Positions 33,276-42,236 of a stretch of DNA of 64,000 nucleotides are shown here, piece after piece. Under the pieces are notes generated by a model. The model saw nothing but the letters and a program-made list of their open reading frames with translations. It was not told the DNA's origin and did not search any database. Both the position numbers and the translations under genes were made by a program. Within the stretch, counting starts at the first letter, position 1, and the number at the start of each line of letters is the position of its first letter. The DNA is from Muricoccus nepalensis (GTDB taxonomy: Bacteria; Pseudomonadota; Alphaproteobacteria; Acetobacterales; Acetobacteraceae), in assembly GCF_006438825.1 (NCBI RefSeq), contig NZ_RCZP01000010.1, positions 1-64,000 on the forward strand, written 5' to 3'.

Positions 33276-34636
33276 CCGCCGCCCCCGGCCCGGTGGGCCG
33301 CGGGGAGGCGATCGCCTTCGAGGGGGAGGGAACCGCCCTCTCCTTCGACGCGATCGCGTGCCCGCCGCCCCCCCTGCGCGGCATCGAGCCCGGCGCCGCC
33401 GTCGCCCTCCACCTCGCCGATCCCGTGAAGCTCGCCTGGGCGCTCGCCCATCTCGGCGGGCGGGCCGGGCGGCTCGTCCTGGTGGCCGCCGACACCGCCC
33501 CGGCTCTCCTCGCCCCCCTCCTCGCGGAGGCTGGGGCCGATCTCCTCCTCACGGACCGCGATGGCCTGCCCGCCCTGCCCGCCCGGGCGCTCCGCTGGGA
33601 CGGCCTGGCCGAGCCGACGGGCCCTGCCCTGCCGCCCGTGGGGATCGAGACGGAATGGGTGCTGGCCACCTCCGGCACCACGGGCGCGCCGAAGCTCGTG
33701 CAGCACGGCTGGGCCTCGCTCACCCGCACGGTGCGGAGGGGCGGCGCGCCGCAGCGCTGGGGGCAGGTCTACAATCTCTGCCGCTTCGCCGGCCTGCAGG
33801 TCTTCGTCCAGAGCCTCCTCAGCCGCTCCACCCTCGTGCTGCCGCGCCTGGACCGGCCGCTGGCCGAGCAGGTGGCGACCCTCGCGCGCGGCGGCGTCAC
33901 GGCGCTCTCGGCCACGCCCACCCTCTGGCGCAAGATCCTGATGCTGCCCGAGAGCGCGTCGCTGCCTCTCCGCCAGGTGACACTCGGCGGCGAGATCGCG
34001 GACGGCTTCATCCTCGGCGCCCTGGCCGAGCGCTTCCCGCGGGCGCGCGTCGTCCACATCTACGCCTCGACCGAAGCGGGCGCCGCCTTCTCCGTGAAGG
34101 ACGGCCTGCCGGGCTTCCCCGCCGCCTACCTCGATCCCGGCAGCCCGGCAGGCGCCCTGTTGGAGGTGCGGGAGGGGCGGCTCTTCGTCCACAACGGCGG
34201 CGTGCGGCCCGGCTATCTCGGCGGCGCCCGCTTCGCCGACGAGCGCGGCTTCGTCGACACCGGCGACATGGTCGAGCGCCGCGGCGACCGCTTCCACTTC
34301 CTCGGCCGCGCGAACGGCATGATCAACGTCGGCGGCAACAAGCTCTACCCCGAGGAGGTGGAGAACGTCCTTCTCGCGCACCCCGCCATCCGCTTCGCCC
34401 GCGTGGCCGCGCAGCGAAGCCCGATCATGGGCCAGCTCGTCACGGCCGAGGTGGTGCCCGCGGCCGCAAACGCCCCCGACCCGGCCGGCGGGCGCGAGCT
34501 CGTGAAGGCGCTGCGCCACCACTGCCAGGACCGGCTGGAGCCCTGGAAGGTCCCGGCCCTCATCCGCGTCGTCGCGGCCCTCGGCCCCAACGCCGGCGGC
34601 AAGCTGGAGCGGCGGCCCGCCGGGCGCGCGGCGTGA
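33272..34636 (+). CDS. Compact AMP-forming acid:carrier ligase (cassette B)
   Basis: A 454-residue ANL-superfamily ligase. The P-loop is WVLATSGTTGAPKLVQHGW (about 129-147). Later motifs are VVHIYASTEAGAAFSV, FVDTGDMVERRGDRFHFLGR, ANGMINVGGNKLYPEEVENV and the catalytic Lys in PNAGGKLERRP. It is shorter than usual (about 500-550), mainly in the N-terminal domain. The YASTEAG motif and the LGRANGMINVGGNKLYP hinge favour an organic or fatty acid rather than an amino acid substrate. It overlaps genes on both sides by 4 bp, so carrier protein, ligase and reductase are one translational unit. Confidence 0.85.
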   Translation: MTAAPGPVGRGEAIAFEGEGTALSFDAIACPPPPLRGIEPGAAVALHLADPVKLAWALAHLGGRAGRLVLVAADTAPALLAPLLAEAGADLLLTDRDGLPALPARALRWDGLAEPTGPALPPVGIETEWVLATSGTTGAPKLVQHGWASLTRTVRRGGAPQRWGQVYNLCRFAGLQVFVQSLLSRSTLVLPRLDRPLAEQVATLARGGVTALSATPTLWRKILMLPESASLPLRQVTLGGEIADGFILGALAERFPRARVVHIYASTEAGAAFSVKDGLPGFPAAYLDPGSPAGALLEVREGRLFVHNGGVRPGYLGGARFADERGFVDTGDMVERRGDRFHFLGRANGMINVGGNKLYPEEVENVLLAHPAIRFARVAAQRSPIMGQLVTAEVVPAAANAPDPAGGRELVKALRHHCQDRLEPWKVPALIRVVAALGPNAGGKLERRPAGRAA

Positions 34637-35355
34637 GGACCGTCCTGGTGACGGGCAGCACGCGCGGCCTCGGCCTCGCGGTCGCCGAGCGCCTCCTCGA
34701 GGAGGGCTACGGCGTCGTGGCCACCGGCCGCGCCGAGACGCCGGAGCTCGCGGCCCTGCGGGAGGCGAGCGGCGGCCGCCTCTCCTTCGCGCCCTTTGAC
34801 CTCTCCGAACCCGACGGCATCTACGCCTTCGTGCACGCGCTGACGGCGGCCCACGGCACCTTCTGGGGCCTCGTCAACAACGCCGCCGTCGGGCTCGACG
34901 GGGTGCTGGCCACCCAGCACAACCGGGACATCGAGCGCCTGATCCGCGTCAACGTCGTGGCGCCCATCGTGCTCACGAAATACGTCTCGCGGGGGATGAT
35001 CGCCGCGCGCGAGGGGCGGATCGTCAACGTCTCCTCGATCATCGCGACCACCGGCTACTCGGGCCTGGCCGCCTACGCCGCCTCCAAGTCCGCGCTCGAG
35101 GGCTTCACGCGGTCGCTCGCGCGCGAGCTCGGGCGCGTCGGCGTCACAGTCAACGCCATCGCGCCCGGCTACATGGAGACCGACATGACCAGCGGCCTCG
35201 GGGGCGAGAAGGTGGACGCGATCCGCCGCCGCAGCGCCCTCCGGCGCCTGCCCTCGCCGGCCGAGGTCAGCCACGCCGCCGCCTACCTGCTGGGCCCCGG
35301 CGGCGCCGCGGTCACGGGCACGGTGATGACGGTGGACGCGGGCAGCACGGCCTGA
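34633..35355 (+). CDS. FabG-like SDR ketoreductase (cassette B)
   Basis: A 240-residue classical SDR starting at GTG 34633, overlapping the ligase stop by 4 bp. The cofactor motif VLVTGSTRGLGLAVAERLL, WGLVNNAAVGLDGV, the catalytic Ser in IVNVSSIIATTGYSGLAAY and the YAASK motif (AAYAASKSALEGFTRSLARE) are intact, then VNAIAPGYMETDMTSGLGG and TVMTVDAGSTA. It is closest to 3-oxoacyl-ACP reductases, so it probably reduces a keto group on the cassette's carrier-bound substrate. Confidence 0.88.
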   Translation: MRTVLVTGSTRGLGLAVAERLLEEGYGVVATGRAETPELAALREASGGRLSFAPFDLSEPDGIYAFVHALTAAHGTFWGLVNNAAVGLDGVLATQHNRDIERLIRVNVVAPIVLTKYVSRGMIAAREGRIVNVSSIIATTGYSGLAAYAASKSALEGFTRSLARELGRVGVTVNAIAPGYMETDMTSGLGGEKVDAIRRRSALRRLPSPAEVSHAAAYLLGPGGAAVTGTVMTVDAGSTA

Positions 35356-35380
35356 AGGGGGGCAAGGGCCGCCCGGCGCG

Positions 35381-36103
35381 TCACGGCGCGGCGGGCGGCG
35401 CCCCGTCTAGGCTGGCCCCGTCCATCACGGCCCAGAGCGGGTCCTTCAGCTTGCCGAGGAAGGCCGCGTGCCGCTCCAGGTCCTCCGCGCGGGGCACGAT
35501 GGGCCGCGGCCTGCGGATGGCGGGCCCGCTGGTCGCGACCACGCCCGAGCGCGAGCCCCCGAGCGTCGTCGCCAGCGCCAGCCCCGGCTGCTTGCCGCCC
35601 ATCAGCTCCAGGTAGACCTGGCCGAGGAGCTGCACGTCGAGCAGCGCGTTGTGCGTGGTTCGCGCCGAGAGGTCGATGCCAAAGCGCCGGCAGAGCGCGT
35701 CCAGCGAGTTGGGCAGGCCGGGGAAGCGCTTCTTCGCCATCACCAGCGTGTCGACCATGCGGCTGCGGTCGATGCGCGGCGTGTTCGCCCGGTCGAACTC
35801 GTGGTCGAGGAAGTTGAAGTCGAACGGTGCGTTGTGGGCGATGACGGGGTCGTTGCCGAGGAAGCCCAGCAGCTCCGGCAGGATGGCCGGGAAGAGCGGC
35901 TTGTCCGCCAGCATGGCGGCGGTGAAGCCGTGCACCTTGGCGGCCTCGGGCGGCACGTCCCGCTCGGGGTTGATCAGCCGATGGAAGGACCGCCCGGTGG
36001 GCATGAGGTTCACCACCTCGATCGCCGCCACCTCCAGCACGCGGTCGCCGGTGGCGGGGTCGAGGCCAGTGGTCTCGGTGTCGAGGATGAGGGCGCGGGT
36101 CAT
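35381..36103 (-). CDS. dnaQ: DNA polymerase III epsilon subunit, proofreading 3'-5' exonuclease
   Basis: A 240-residue DEDDh exonuclease. ExoI: LILDTETTGLDPATGDRVLE; ExoII: VIAHNAPFDFNFLDHEF; ExoIII: HNALLDVQLLGQVYLEL with the catalytic His and Asp. The C-terminal part (RRPRPIVPRAEDLERHAAFL) is where the alpha subunit binds. In relatives it lies downstream of aroE-coaE, pointing away from the origin. Here it points toward the origin, 25 bp from the convergent cassette B reductase gene. Confidence 0.96.
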   Translation of the reverse strand: MTRALILDTETTGLDPATGDRVLEVAAIEVVNLMPTGRSFHRLINPERDVPPEAAKVHGFTAAMLADKPLFPAILPELLGFLGNDPVIAHNAPFDFNFLDHEFDRANTPRIDRSRMVDTLVMAKKRFPGLPNSLDALCRRFGIDLSARTTHNALLDVQLLGQVYLELMGGKQPGLALATTLGGSRSGVVATSGPAIRRPRPIVPRAEDLERHAAFLGKLKDPLWAVMDGASLDGAPPAAP

Positions 36104-36217
36104 GGGGGGAGTTTAGGGGAGTTGGGGCGGCGGCCGAAGGGGGTTCCCCCGGCCGCCGCCGCAGCTCCGCCCGTCAGGGCTCCCAGGGGGAACCCTGCTC
36201 AGGCGGGGGCCAGCGGA

Positions 36218-36331
36218 TCAGTCGCGGCGGTTCGCGGGCACGCGGATCGGGGCGTGGTCCAGGGCCACCCGCGCCGCGACATTGGCCGCCGTCAGGGCGG
36301 CCAGGACAACGAGGAACATGGTCGTCAGCAC
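36218..36331 (-). CDS. Possible 37-residue single-span membrane protein
   Basis: From GTG 36331 the frame reads MLTTMFLVVLAALTAANVAA, then RVALDHAPIRVPANRRD. It has one membrane helix, a short polar tail, good codon use for this genome and an AAGGG site about 9 nt upstream. An ATG at 36319 is an alternative. It fills the otherwise empty 339-bp gap between dnaQ and coaE. The longer upstream frame (to 36415) is not convincing. Function unknown. Confidence 0.4.
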   Translation of the reverse strand: MLTTMFLVVLAALTAANVAARVALDHAPIRVPANRRD

Positions 36332-36442
36332 TGTGTTAATCCCTTGTTTTCCCTCACCGGAGGGTGACAGAGAGATGGTGACGAAGACGCCTTTGGCCCC
36401 ACGGCGGCGGCGCATGGCTGGCCCCTGCCGGCCGCTTGCCCC

Positions 36443-37039
36443 CTAGCCTTGATCCGCCAGCAGCCGCCGCATCATCCGCTGCGCGTGGTGGCGCGACAGC
36501 CCGGTGCGGATCAGATGGTCGGCCCGGCGGCGGCGCAGGCTGTCCGGCACCTGGCGGGCGAGGATGGCGCGCAGCCGCTCCTCTGTCATGCCGCGCCGCC
36601 GCAGCACCCGCGCGCGCTGGATGGCCGGCGGCGCGGTGACGACGATGACCGCGTCCGCCCGCCGCTCGCCCCCCGTCTCGAACAGCAGGGGAATGTCGAG
36701 CACCGCCAGCCGCGCCCCCCGCCGCCGCGCGCGGGCGAGGAAGCGCGCCTCCTCCCGCCGCACCAGGGGATGCACGATCGCCTCCAGCCGCCGCAGCGCC
36801 GCGGGGTCGGTCAGCACGACCCGGCGCAGCGCCTCGCGGTCCACCATCGGGCCGCCCGCGGCCGGGCGCGTCGTGCCGGGAAAGGCGGCGGCGATGGGGC
36901 GCACGGCGGCGCCCCCCGGCCCCTGCAGCCGGTGCACCGCGGCGTCGGCGTCGAAGACCGGGATACGGTGGCGGCGCAGCGTGTTCGTCGCGGTGGACTT
37001 GCCCATGCCGATCCCGCCGGTGAGCGCCCAGATCTTCAC
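36443..37039 (-). CDS. coaE: Dephospho-CoA kinase
   Basis: A 198-residue P-loop kinase for the last step of coenzyme A synthesis. It begins [20 protein letters not shown] (Walker A, GGIGMGKS). It also has FDADAAVHRL, IVHPLVRREEARFLARARRR, LAVLDIPLLFETGGERRADA (Walker-B-like and CoA-binding) and VVTAPPAIQRARVLRRRGMT. GTG 37039 overlaps the aroE stop by 4 bp. It is part of the inverted aroE-coaE-dnaQ block. Confidence 0.95.
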   Translation of the reverse strand: MKIWALTGGIGMGKSTATNTLRRHRIPVFDADAAVHRLQGPGGAAVRPIAAAFPGTTRPAAGGPMVDREALRRVVLTDPAALRRLEAIVHPLVRREEARFLARARRRGARLAVLDIPLLFETGGERRADAVIVVTAPPAIQRARVLRRRGMTEERLRAILARQVPDSLRRRRADHLIRTGLSRHHAQRMMRRLLADQG

Positions 37040-37896
37040 GTCCGGGGAATGTCCGACGCGACGAAGGCGCGAAGCGCGGCGTCCACCGCGGGCATGGTGC
37101 CGAACCAGGCCTCGAAGCCGCGGCGGCCCTGGTGCAGCAGCATGCCCAGCCCGTCCACCGCGACGAGGCCGCGCGCGCGGGCCGCCGCGAGCAGCGGCGT
37201 CTCCAGCGGCACGTAGACGAGGTCCGCCACCACCGCGCCCGGCGGCAGCCCCGCGAGGTCGATCGCCAGCGGCGGCTGGCCCTGCATCCCCAGGCTGGTG
37301 GTGTTCACCAGCAGCGCCGCGCCCTCCAGCGGCGGGTGGTCGGCGACCTCCACGATGCCCCCGTGGGCGCGAAGCGCCGCGGCCAGGGCCTCGGCCCGGG
37401 CGCGGCCGCGGTTCACCAGGGTGAGGCGCGGGCAGCCCGCGGCCAGCAGCGCGTCCGCCACCGCCCGCGCGCCCCCGCCGGCGCCGAGCACCACCGCCGG
37501 CCCCGCCTCCGCTCGCCAGCCCGGCGCGCCCTCGCGCAGGCTCTGCAGGAAGCCCCACCCGTCGGTGTTCCAGCCCTCGATCCGCCCGTCCGGGTGGAAG
37601 ACGAGCGTGTTCACCGCGCCGATCCGCCGCGCCTCCTCCTCCACGAGGTCGCAGGCCGCGAGCGCCGCCTCCTTGTGGGGGATGGTGACGTTGGCGCCCG
37701 CCAGCCCCAGCGCCGGCAGCGCCCGCAGCGCCGCCCCGAAATGCCGGGGGTCGAGCGGCAGCGGGATGTAGGCGCCGTCGATCCCGTGGCGGTCGAGCCA
37801 GAAGCCGTGCAGCCGGGGCGAACGCGAATGGGCAACGGGATGGCCGATGATGCCGGCCACGCGGGTCTTGCCGGTGTGGGTGCGGGGAAGCTGCAT
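37036..37896 (-). CDS. aroE: Shikimate dehydrogenase (NADP+)
   Basis: A 286-residue shikimate-pathway enzyme. The substrate domain has [40 protein letters not shown] (catalytic Lys in PHKE) and [20 protein letters not shown] (NTDG). The Rossmann part has [20 protein letters not shown] and [15 protein letters not shown]-terminal [20 protein letters not shown] holds the conserved Gln. ATG 37896 is the family start. Its stop overlaps coaE by 4 bp. Confidence 0.96.
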   Translation of the reverse strand: MQLPRTHTGKTRVAGIIGHPVAHSRSPRLHGFWLDRHGIDGAYIPLPLDPRHFGAALRALPALGLAGANVTIPHKEAALAACDLVEEEARRIGAVNTLVFHPDGRIEGWNTDGWGFLQSLREGAPGWRAEAGPAVVLGAGGGARAVADALLAAGCPRLTLVNRGRARAEALAAALRAHGGIVEVADHPPLEGAALLVNTTSLGMQGQPPLAIDLAGLPPGAVVADLVYVPLETPLLAAARARGLVAVDGLGMLLHQGRRGFEAWFGTMPAVDAALRAFVASDIPRT

Positions 37897-38018
37897 GGCC
37901 CCCACATAGCGCGGCCCGCGAGATCGCGCAGCCGGCGCCCCCCAGGCCGCCCCCCTCTGGCGCATCCGCCCGAGGGATGCGACCAAAGCGCCAAAGCGGA
38001 TCGCGAGGAACAGGACCC

Positions 38019-38966
38019 ATGGCCAAGACCCTGCGGGTGGCGGTGCAGATGGACCCAATGGAGAGCATCGGGATCGAGGGCGACAGCACCTTCGCCCTCA
38101 TGCTGGAGGCGCAGGCGCGCGGCCACGCCCTCTGGCACTACCACGTCCGCGACCTGGCGCTGCACGGCAACCGCGTGACGGCCTGGGCGCATCCCGTGGA
38201 GGTCCGGCGGGAGAAGGGCAACCACTTCACCTTCGGCGCCGAGGTGGAGCTCGACCTTGGCCGCGACGCCGACGTGGTCCTCATGCGCCAGGACCCGCCC
38301 TTCGACATGGCCTACATCACGGCCACCCACATCCTCGAGCACATCCACCCGAAGGTGCTCGTCGTGAACGACCCCGCCAGCGTGCGGAACGCGCCCGAGA
38401 AGCTCTTCGTCACGCACTTCCCGGACCTCATGCCAGAGACGCTGGTGACGGCCGACCGCCGCCGCATCGCCGCCTTCCGCGAGAAGCACGGCGACATCAT
38501 CGTCAAGCCCTTGTTCGGCAACGGCGGCGCCGGGGTGTTTCACATGAAACCGGACGACAGCAACCTCAACTCCCTCATCGAGATGTTCACCGAGCGCTCG
38601 CGCGAGCCGCTGGTCATCCAGAAATACGTCCCCGCCGTGCGCCAGGGCGACAAGCGCATCATCCTCGTGGACGGCGAGCCGATGGGCGCGATCAACCGCG
38701 TGCCCGCCGAGGGCGAGGCGCGCTCGAACATGCACGTGGGCGGGGTGGCCGTGCAGACGACGATGACGGACCGCGAGAAGGAGATCTGCGCCGCCATCGG
38801 CCCCGAGCTGAAGCGCCAGGGGATGATCTTCGTCGGCATCGACGTCATCGGCGGCTTCCTCACCGAGATCAACGTCACCTCCCCCACCGGCCTGCAGGAG
38901 GTCGCGCGCTTCGACGGCGTGCACCTCGAGCGCGCGATCTGGGACGCCATCGAGGCGAAGCGCTAG
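38019..38966 (+). CDS. gshB: Glutathione synthetase
   Basis: A 315-residue ATP-grasp enzyme joining gamma-glutamylcysteine to glycine. Motifs: [20 protein letters not shown] (N-terminal domain), [60 protein letters not shown] (ATP-grasp loop), [20 protein letters not shown] and the C-terminal [23 protein letters not shown] 38019 has a GAGGAA site. Within it, at 38536-38551, lies a parS-like palindrome. It precedes the S15/CocE-type hydrolase by 2 bp. Confidence 0.97.
   Translation: MAKTLRVAVQMDPMESIGIEGDSTFALMLEAQARGHALWHYHVRDLALHGNRVTAWAHPVEVRREKGNHFTFGAEVELDLGRDADVVLMRQDPPFDMAYITATHILEHIHPKVLVVNDPASVRNAPEKLFVTHFPDLMPETLVTADRRRIAAFREKHGDIIVKPLFGNGGAGVFHMKPDDSNLNSLIEMFTERSREPLVIQKYVPAVRQGDKRIILVDGEPMGAINRVPAEGEARSNMHVGGVAVQTTMTDREKEICAAIGPELKRQGMIFVGIDVIGGFLTEINVTSPTGLQEVARFDGVHLERAIWDAIEAKR
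38536..38551. promoter_or_regulatory. parS-like site, one core mismatch
   Basis: TGTTTCACATGAAACC inside gshB differs from the parS core TGTTTCACGTGAAAC by a single G-to-A change at the centre. It codes for VFHMK in frame. It lies 8 kb from the predicted origin, closer than the two perfect-core sites. Confidence 0.45.
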
Positions 38967-38968
38967 CC

Positions 38969-40759
38969 GTGTCGGACGCGGACCGCGCGGGCGCCGCCTG
39001 GCGCGTCCCCCCCTCCGCCTACGCCGCCGCGCGCGAGGCGCCCTTCGCCCTGCCCGCGCGCCCCGCGTCCCGGTACCTGACGATGCGGGACGGCTGCCGG
39101 ATCGCGGTGGATGCCTGGCTGCCCGAGGGCGCGGCGGGCCCCGTGCCAACCGTCGTCATCCTCACCCCCTACTACCGCCGCTTCGCCGTTCGCGCGGGCA
39201 GCGACGCCGACGCCATCCCCAACGCCGGCAAGTTCGTCCGCCACCTCGTGCCCCGTGGCTACGCGGTGGTGGTCGTGGACGTCCGCGGCACGGGCGCGAG
39301 CTTCGGCACGCGCGACAGCTTCCGCTCCCCGCGCGAGCGCGAGGACAGCCGCGAGATCGCCGACTGGATCGTGGCCCAGCCCTGGTCCGACGGCCGCCTC
39401 GGCGCCACCGGCGTCTCCTACCCCGGCGCCGCCTCCGACTTCCTCGCCAGCACCGGGCACCCCGCGGTCCGCGCCATCGCGCCCCTCTTCGCGGTCTGGG
39501 ACACGTACGCCGACAACTACTTCCCCGGCGGCGTGCTGCTGAAGGACCTCGCGCGCGGCTACGACGACGTCATGGTCGCCATGGACCACGACCGGCGCGA
39601 CTTGCTGAAGCGCATCGTCTACTACGCCCACCCCGACCTCGAGGGCCCCCACCCCGTGGACGAGGACCCCGACGGCACGCTGCTCGCCGAGGCGCTGCGC
39701 GAGCACCGCGGCAACTTCCGCATGCCCGACTTCGTCGGCGAGTTCCGCTTCCGCGAGGAGCCGCTGCCCTACGACAGCACCTTCTCCTCCGCCTCCTTCA
39801 GCCCCTACTCCGTCAGCGCTGGCATCGCGAAGGACGTGGCCGTGCTCGCCTGCTCCGGCTGGATGGACGGCGCGGGCTACGCCAACGGCGCGATCGCCCG
39901 CTTCCTCACGCTGCGCGACAACCCCGTGCACCTCCTCCTCGGCCCCTGGGACCACGGCGCCCGCTGCAACGTCTCGCCCTGGCGCCGCGCGCAGGCGCCC
40001 GACTTCGCCCTGCTCGACGAGGTGCTGCGCTTCTTCGACGAGTACCTGATGGGCCGCGACACCGGCCTGCGCGCGGAGGCCCCCGTCCACTTCTTCAGCC
40101 TCCACGCCGAGCGCTGGCAGGCCGCGCCCTCCTGGCCCCCCATCCCCGAGGCGACGCGCCTGCCGCTGGACACCGCCGCCGGTCCCGCCGACGAAATGCG
40201 TGCCGACTTCGCCTGGGGCAGCGGCAGCGGCACCCGCTACGAGCGCATCGCGGCCGTGGACAGCACGACCTACCACGCCGACTGGGGCGCGCGGAGCGAG
40301 GCGCTGCTCTCCTGGACCTTCGCGCCCCTCGCGGAGGCAACGGAACTCACCGGCCACGCCGTCGCGGACCTCGTGCTGACCTCGAGCGAGCCCGACGCCG
40401 CGCTCTTCGTCTACCTCTCCGAGATCGAGGCCGACGGCACCGTCCGCTACGTCACCGAGGGCGTGCTGCGCGCCCTGCACCGGCGGGAGAGCGAGGCGCC
40501 CGCCACCTACCGCACCACCTGGCCCTTCCGCTCCTTCCGGCGCGAGGACGCGGCGCCCCTGCCGGTGGGCGAGCCCGTGCGGATCCGCGTGCCGCTGCTG
40601 CCGACCTCCTGGGTCTTCCAGCCCGGCAGCCGGATCCGCCTGTCGCTTTCCGGCGCGGACGCGGACCACGCGGTGCAGGTGCCGCACGGCCGGCCGCCGG
40701 TGCTGCGGGTGGACCGCGCCCGCTCGGGCCTCGACCTGCCGATGCGGGCGTTCGGGTAA
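38969..40759 (+). CDS. CocE/NonD-type (peptidase S15-like) hydrolase
   Basis: A 596-residue serine hydrolase. The alpha/beta core has VVILTPYYRRF, VVVVDVRGTGASFGTRDSFR, the nucleophile elbow GATGVSYPGAASDFLAST (Ser in GVSYPG), a catalytic Asp region (SGWMDGAGY) and His in LLGPWDHGARC. The C-terminal beta-jelly-roll found in X-Pro dipeptidyl peptidase and cocaine esterase spans about 370-590. No signal peptide is seen. GTG 38969 begins 2 bp after gshB, suggesting co-transcription. Substrate unknown (acyl ester or amide). Confidence 0.88.
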   Translation: MSDADRAGAAWRVPPSAYAAAREAPFALPARPASRYLTMRDGCRIAVDAWLPEGAAGPVPTVVILTPYYRRFAVRAGSDADAIPNAGKFVRHLVPRGYAVVVVDVRGTGASFGTRDSFRSPREREDSREIADWIVAQPWSDGRLGATGVSYPGAASDFLASTGHPAVRAIAPLFAVWDTYADNYFPGGVLLKDLARGYDDVMVAMDHDRRDLLKRIVYYAHPDLEGPHPVDEDPDGTLLAEALREHRGNFRMPDFVGEFRFREEPLPYDSTFSSASFSPYSVSAGIAKDVAVLACSGWMDGAGYANGAIARFLTLRDNPVHLLLGPWDHGARCNVSPWRRAQAPDFALLDEVLRFFDEYLMGRDTGLRAEAPVHFFSLHAERWQAAPSWPPIPEATRLPLDTAAGPADEMRADFAWGSGSGTRYERIAAVDSTTYHADWGARSEALLSWTFAPLAEATELTGHAVADLVLTSSEPDAALFVYLSEIEADGTVRYVTEGVLRALHRRESEAPATYRTTWPFRSFRREDAAPLPVGEPVRIRVPLLPTSWVFQPGSRIRLSLSGADADHAVQVPHGRPPVLRVDRARSGLDLPMRAFG

Positions 40760-40806
40760 GGGGGTCGCCGCCGGCCCTCGGAAGGCTCCGCCTCCCGAAC
40801 CCTCCG

Positions 40807-41017
40807 CCGGGGTGGCAGCGGCCACCCCGGACCCCGCGGAGGTTTTGAAGCGCGCCTGAGGTCGATGACCTCAGGCGACCGACAGGTCAGTCCGCGGGGC
40901 TTCTAGAATAATCCGAGGGCACTACCCCGGCCGGTTCAGCCCTGGAAAAACAGATCGCGGGGTCCGGGGAGCCCGCCGGCTCCCCGGCGGAGGGCCTGGG
41001 AGGCAGAGCCTCCCAGG
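40807..41017. repeat. Field of four strong hairpins between convergent genes
   Basis: Four perfect stems of 10-11 bp: CCGGGGTGGC/GCCACCCCGG (40807-40830), CGCCTGAGGTC/GACCTCAGGCG (40853-40877), CCGGGGAGCC/GGCTCCCCGG (40964-40987) and CCTGGGAGGC/GCCTCCCAGG (40995-41017). Loops are 3-4 nt. The region lies between the S15/CocE-type hydrolase gene and dnaJ and probably ends both transcripts. No long U-tracts are present. Confidence 0.75.
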
Positions 41018-41027
41018 GTCACCCGTG

Positions 41028-42176
41028 CTACCGCCCCAGCCCGTCCCAGAACTCTTTCACGCGGGAAAAGAACCCCTCGCTCTCCGGGCTGGTCCGGCTC
41101 TCCGACGTTGCCTCCGCCTCGAACTGCTCCAGCAGCTCGCGCTGCTTCGCCGTCAGGTTCTGCGGCGTCTCGACGGAGACCTGCACGTACATGTCCCCCC
41201 GTGCCGCGCTGCGCAGGATGGAGAAGCCCTTGCCCCGCAGCCGGAACTGGTCGCCCGCCTGGGTGCCGGAGGGGATGGAGACGCGCGCCCGCCCGCCGTC
41301 GATGCTCGGCACGTCCACCGCGCCGCCCAGCGCCGCCTGCGTCATGCGCAGCGGCACGCGGATGAAGATGTTGTTCCCCTCCCGCTGGAAGATCGGGTGG
41401 GGGCGGATGCCGATGTCGACGTAGAGGTCGCCCGCCGGCGCCCCGCGCAGCCCCGCCTCGCCCTCTCCCGCGAGCCGGATGCGCGTGCCCTCCTCCACCC
41501 CCGCGGGGATGGTCACGTTGAGGGTGCGGTCCCGCTCCACCCGGCCGGCGCCCTGGCAGACCTTGCAGGGGTTCTTGATGATCCGCCCGCTGCCGCCGCA
41601 AGTCGGGCAGGAGCGCTCGACGAGGAAGAAGCCGGACTGCGCCCGCACCTTGCCCGCGCCCTTGCAGGTCCCGCAGGTGTCGGTCTGGGCCTTGCCGCCC
41701 TCGGCGCCCGAGCCCGAGCAGTTGTCGCAGACGACCGAGGAGGGGACGCGGATCGTCGTCTTCGTGCCCGCGAAGGCCTCCTCCAGACCGATCGTCACCT
41801 CGGTGCGGAGGTCCGAGCCGCGGCCGGTGTTCTGCTGGCCGCGCCCGCGCGCGTTCAGGTTGCCGAACATCTGCTCGAAGATGTCCTCGAACCCGCCGCC
41901 GCCGCCGAAGCCGCCACCCCCGCCGAAGGGCCCGCCGCCCCCGCCGCCGCCCTCGAAGGCCGCGTGGCCGTAGCGGTCGTAGGCCGCCCGCTTCTCGGCG
42001 TCCTTGAGGACGTCGTAGGCCTCGTTCGCCTCCTTGAACTTCGCCTCGGCCGCCTTGTCGCCGGGGTTGCGGTCGGGGTGGTGCTGCATCGCGAGCTTGC
42101 GGAAGGCCTTCTTCAGCCCGTCCTCGTTCACGTCCCGGGCGACGCCCAGCACCTCGTAGTAATCACGCTTGGCCAT
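41028..42176 (-). CDS. dnaJ: Chaperone DnaJ (Hsp40)
   Basis: A 382-residue co-chaperone of DnaK. The J domain (1-70) has the HPD motif in [16 protein letters not shown]. It is followed by a Gly/Phe-rich stretch, four zinc-finger repeats ([32 protein letters not shown]) and the substrate-binding domains ending near [20 protein letters not shown]. It follows dnaK on the same strand after 122 bp that contain a terminator-like hairpin. Confidence 0.98.
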   Translation of the reverse strand: MAKRDYYEVLGVARDVNEDGLKKAFRKLAMQHHPDRNPGDKAAEAKFKEANEAYDVLKDAEKRAAYDRYGHAAFEGGGGGGGPFGGGGGFGGGGGFEDIFEQMFGNLNARGRGQQNTGRGSDLRTEVTIGLEEAFAGTKTTIRVPSSVVCDNCSGSGAEGGKAQTDTCGTCKGAGKVRAQSGFFLVERSCPTCGGSGRIIKNPCKVCQGAGRVERDRTLNVTIPAGVEEGTRIRLAGEGEAGLRGAPAGDLYVDIGIRPHPIFQREGNNIFIRVPLRMTQAALGGAVDVPSIDGGRARVSIPSGTQAGDQFRLRGKGFSILRSAARGDMYVQVSVETPQNLTAKQRELLEQFEAEATSESRTSPESEGFFSRVKEFWDGLGR

Positions 42177-42236
42177 GTGTGTTCCCGTGCGGGGCTCTCG
42201 CTCAGCCCTGTAGGGTTGCGGTCAATCCGGTGCCAC

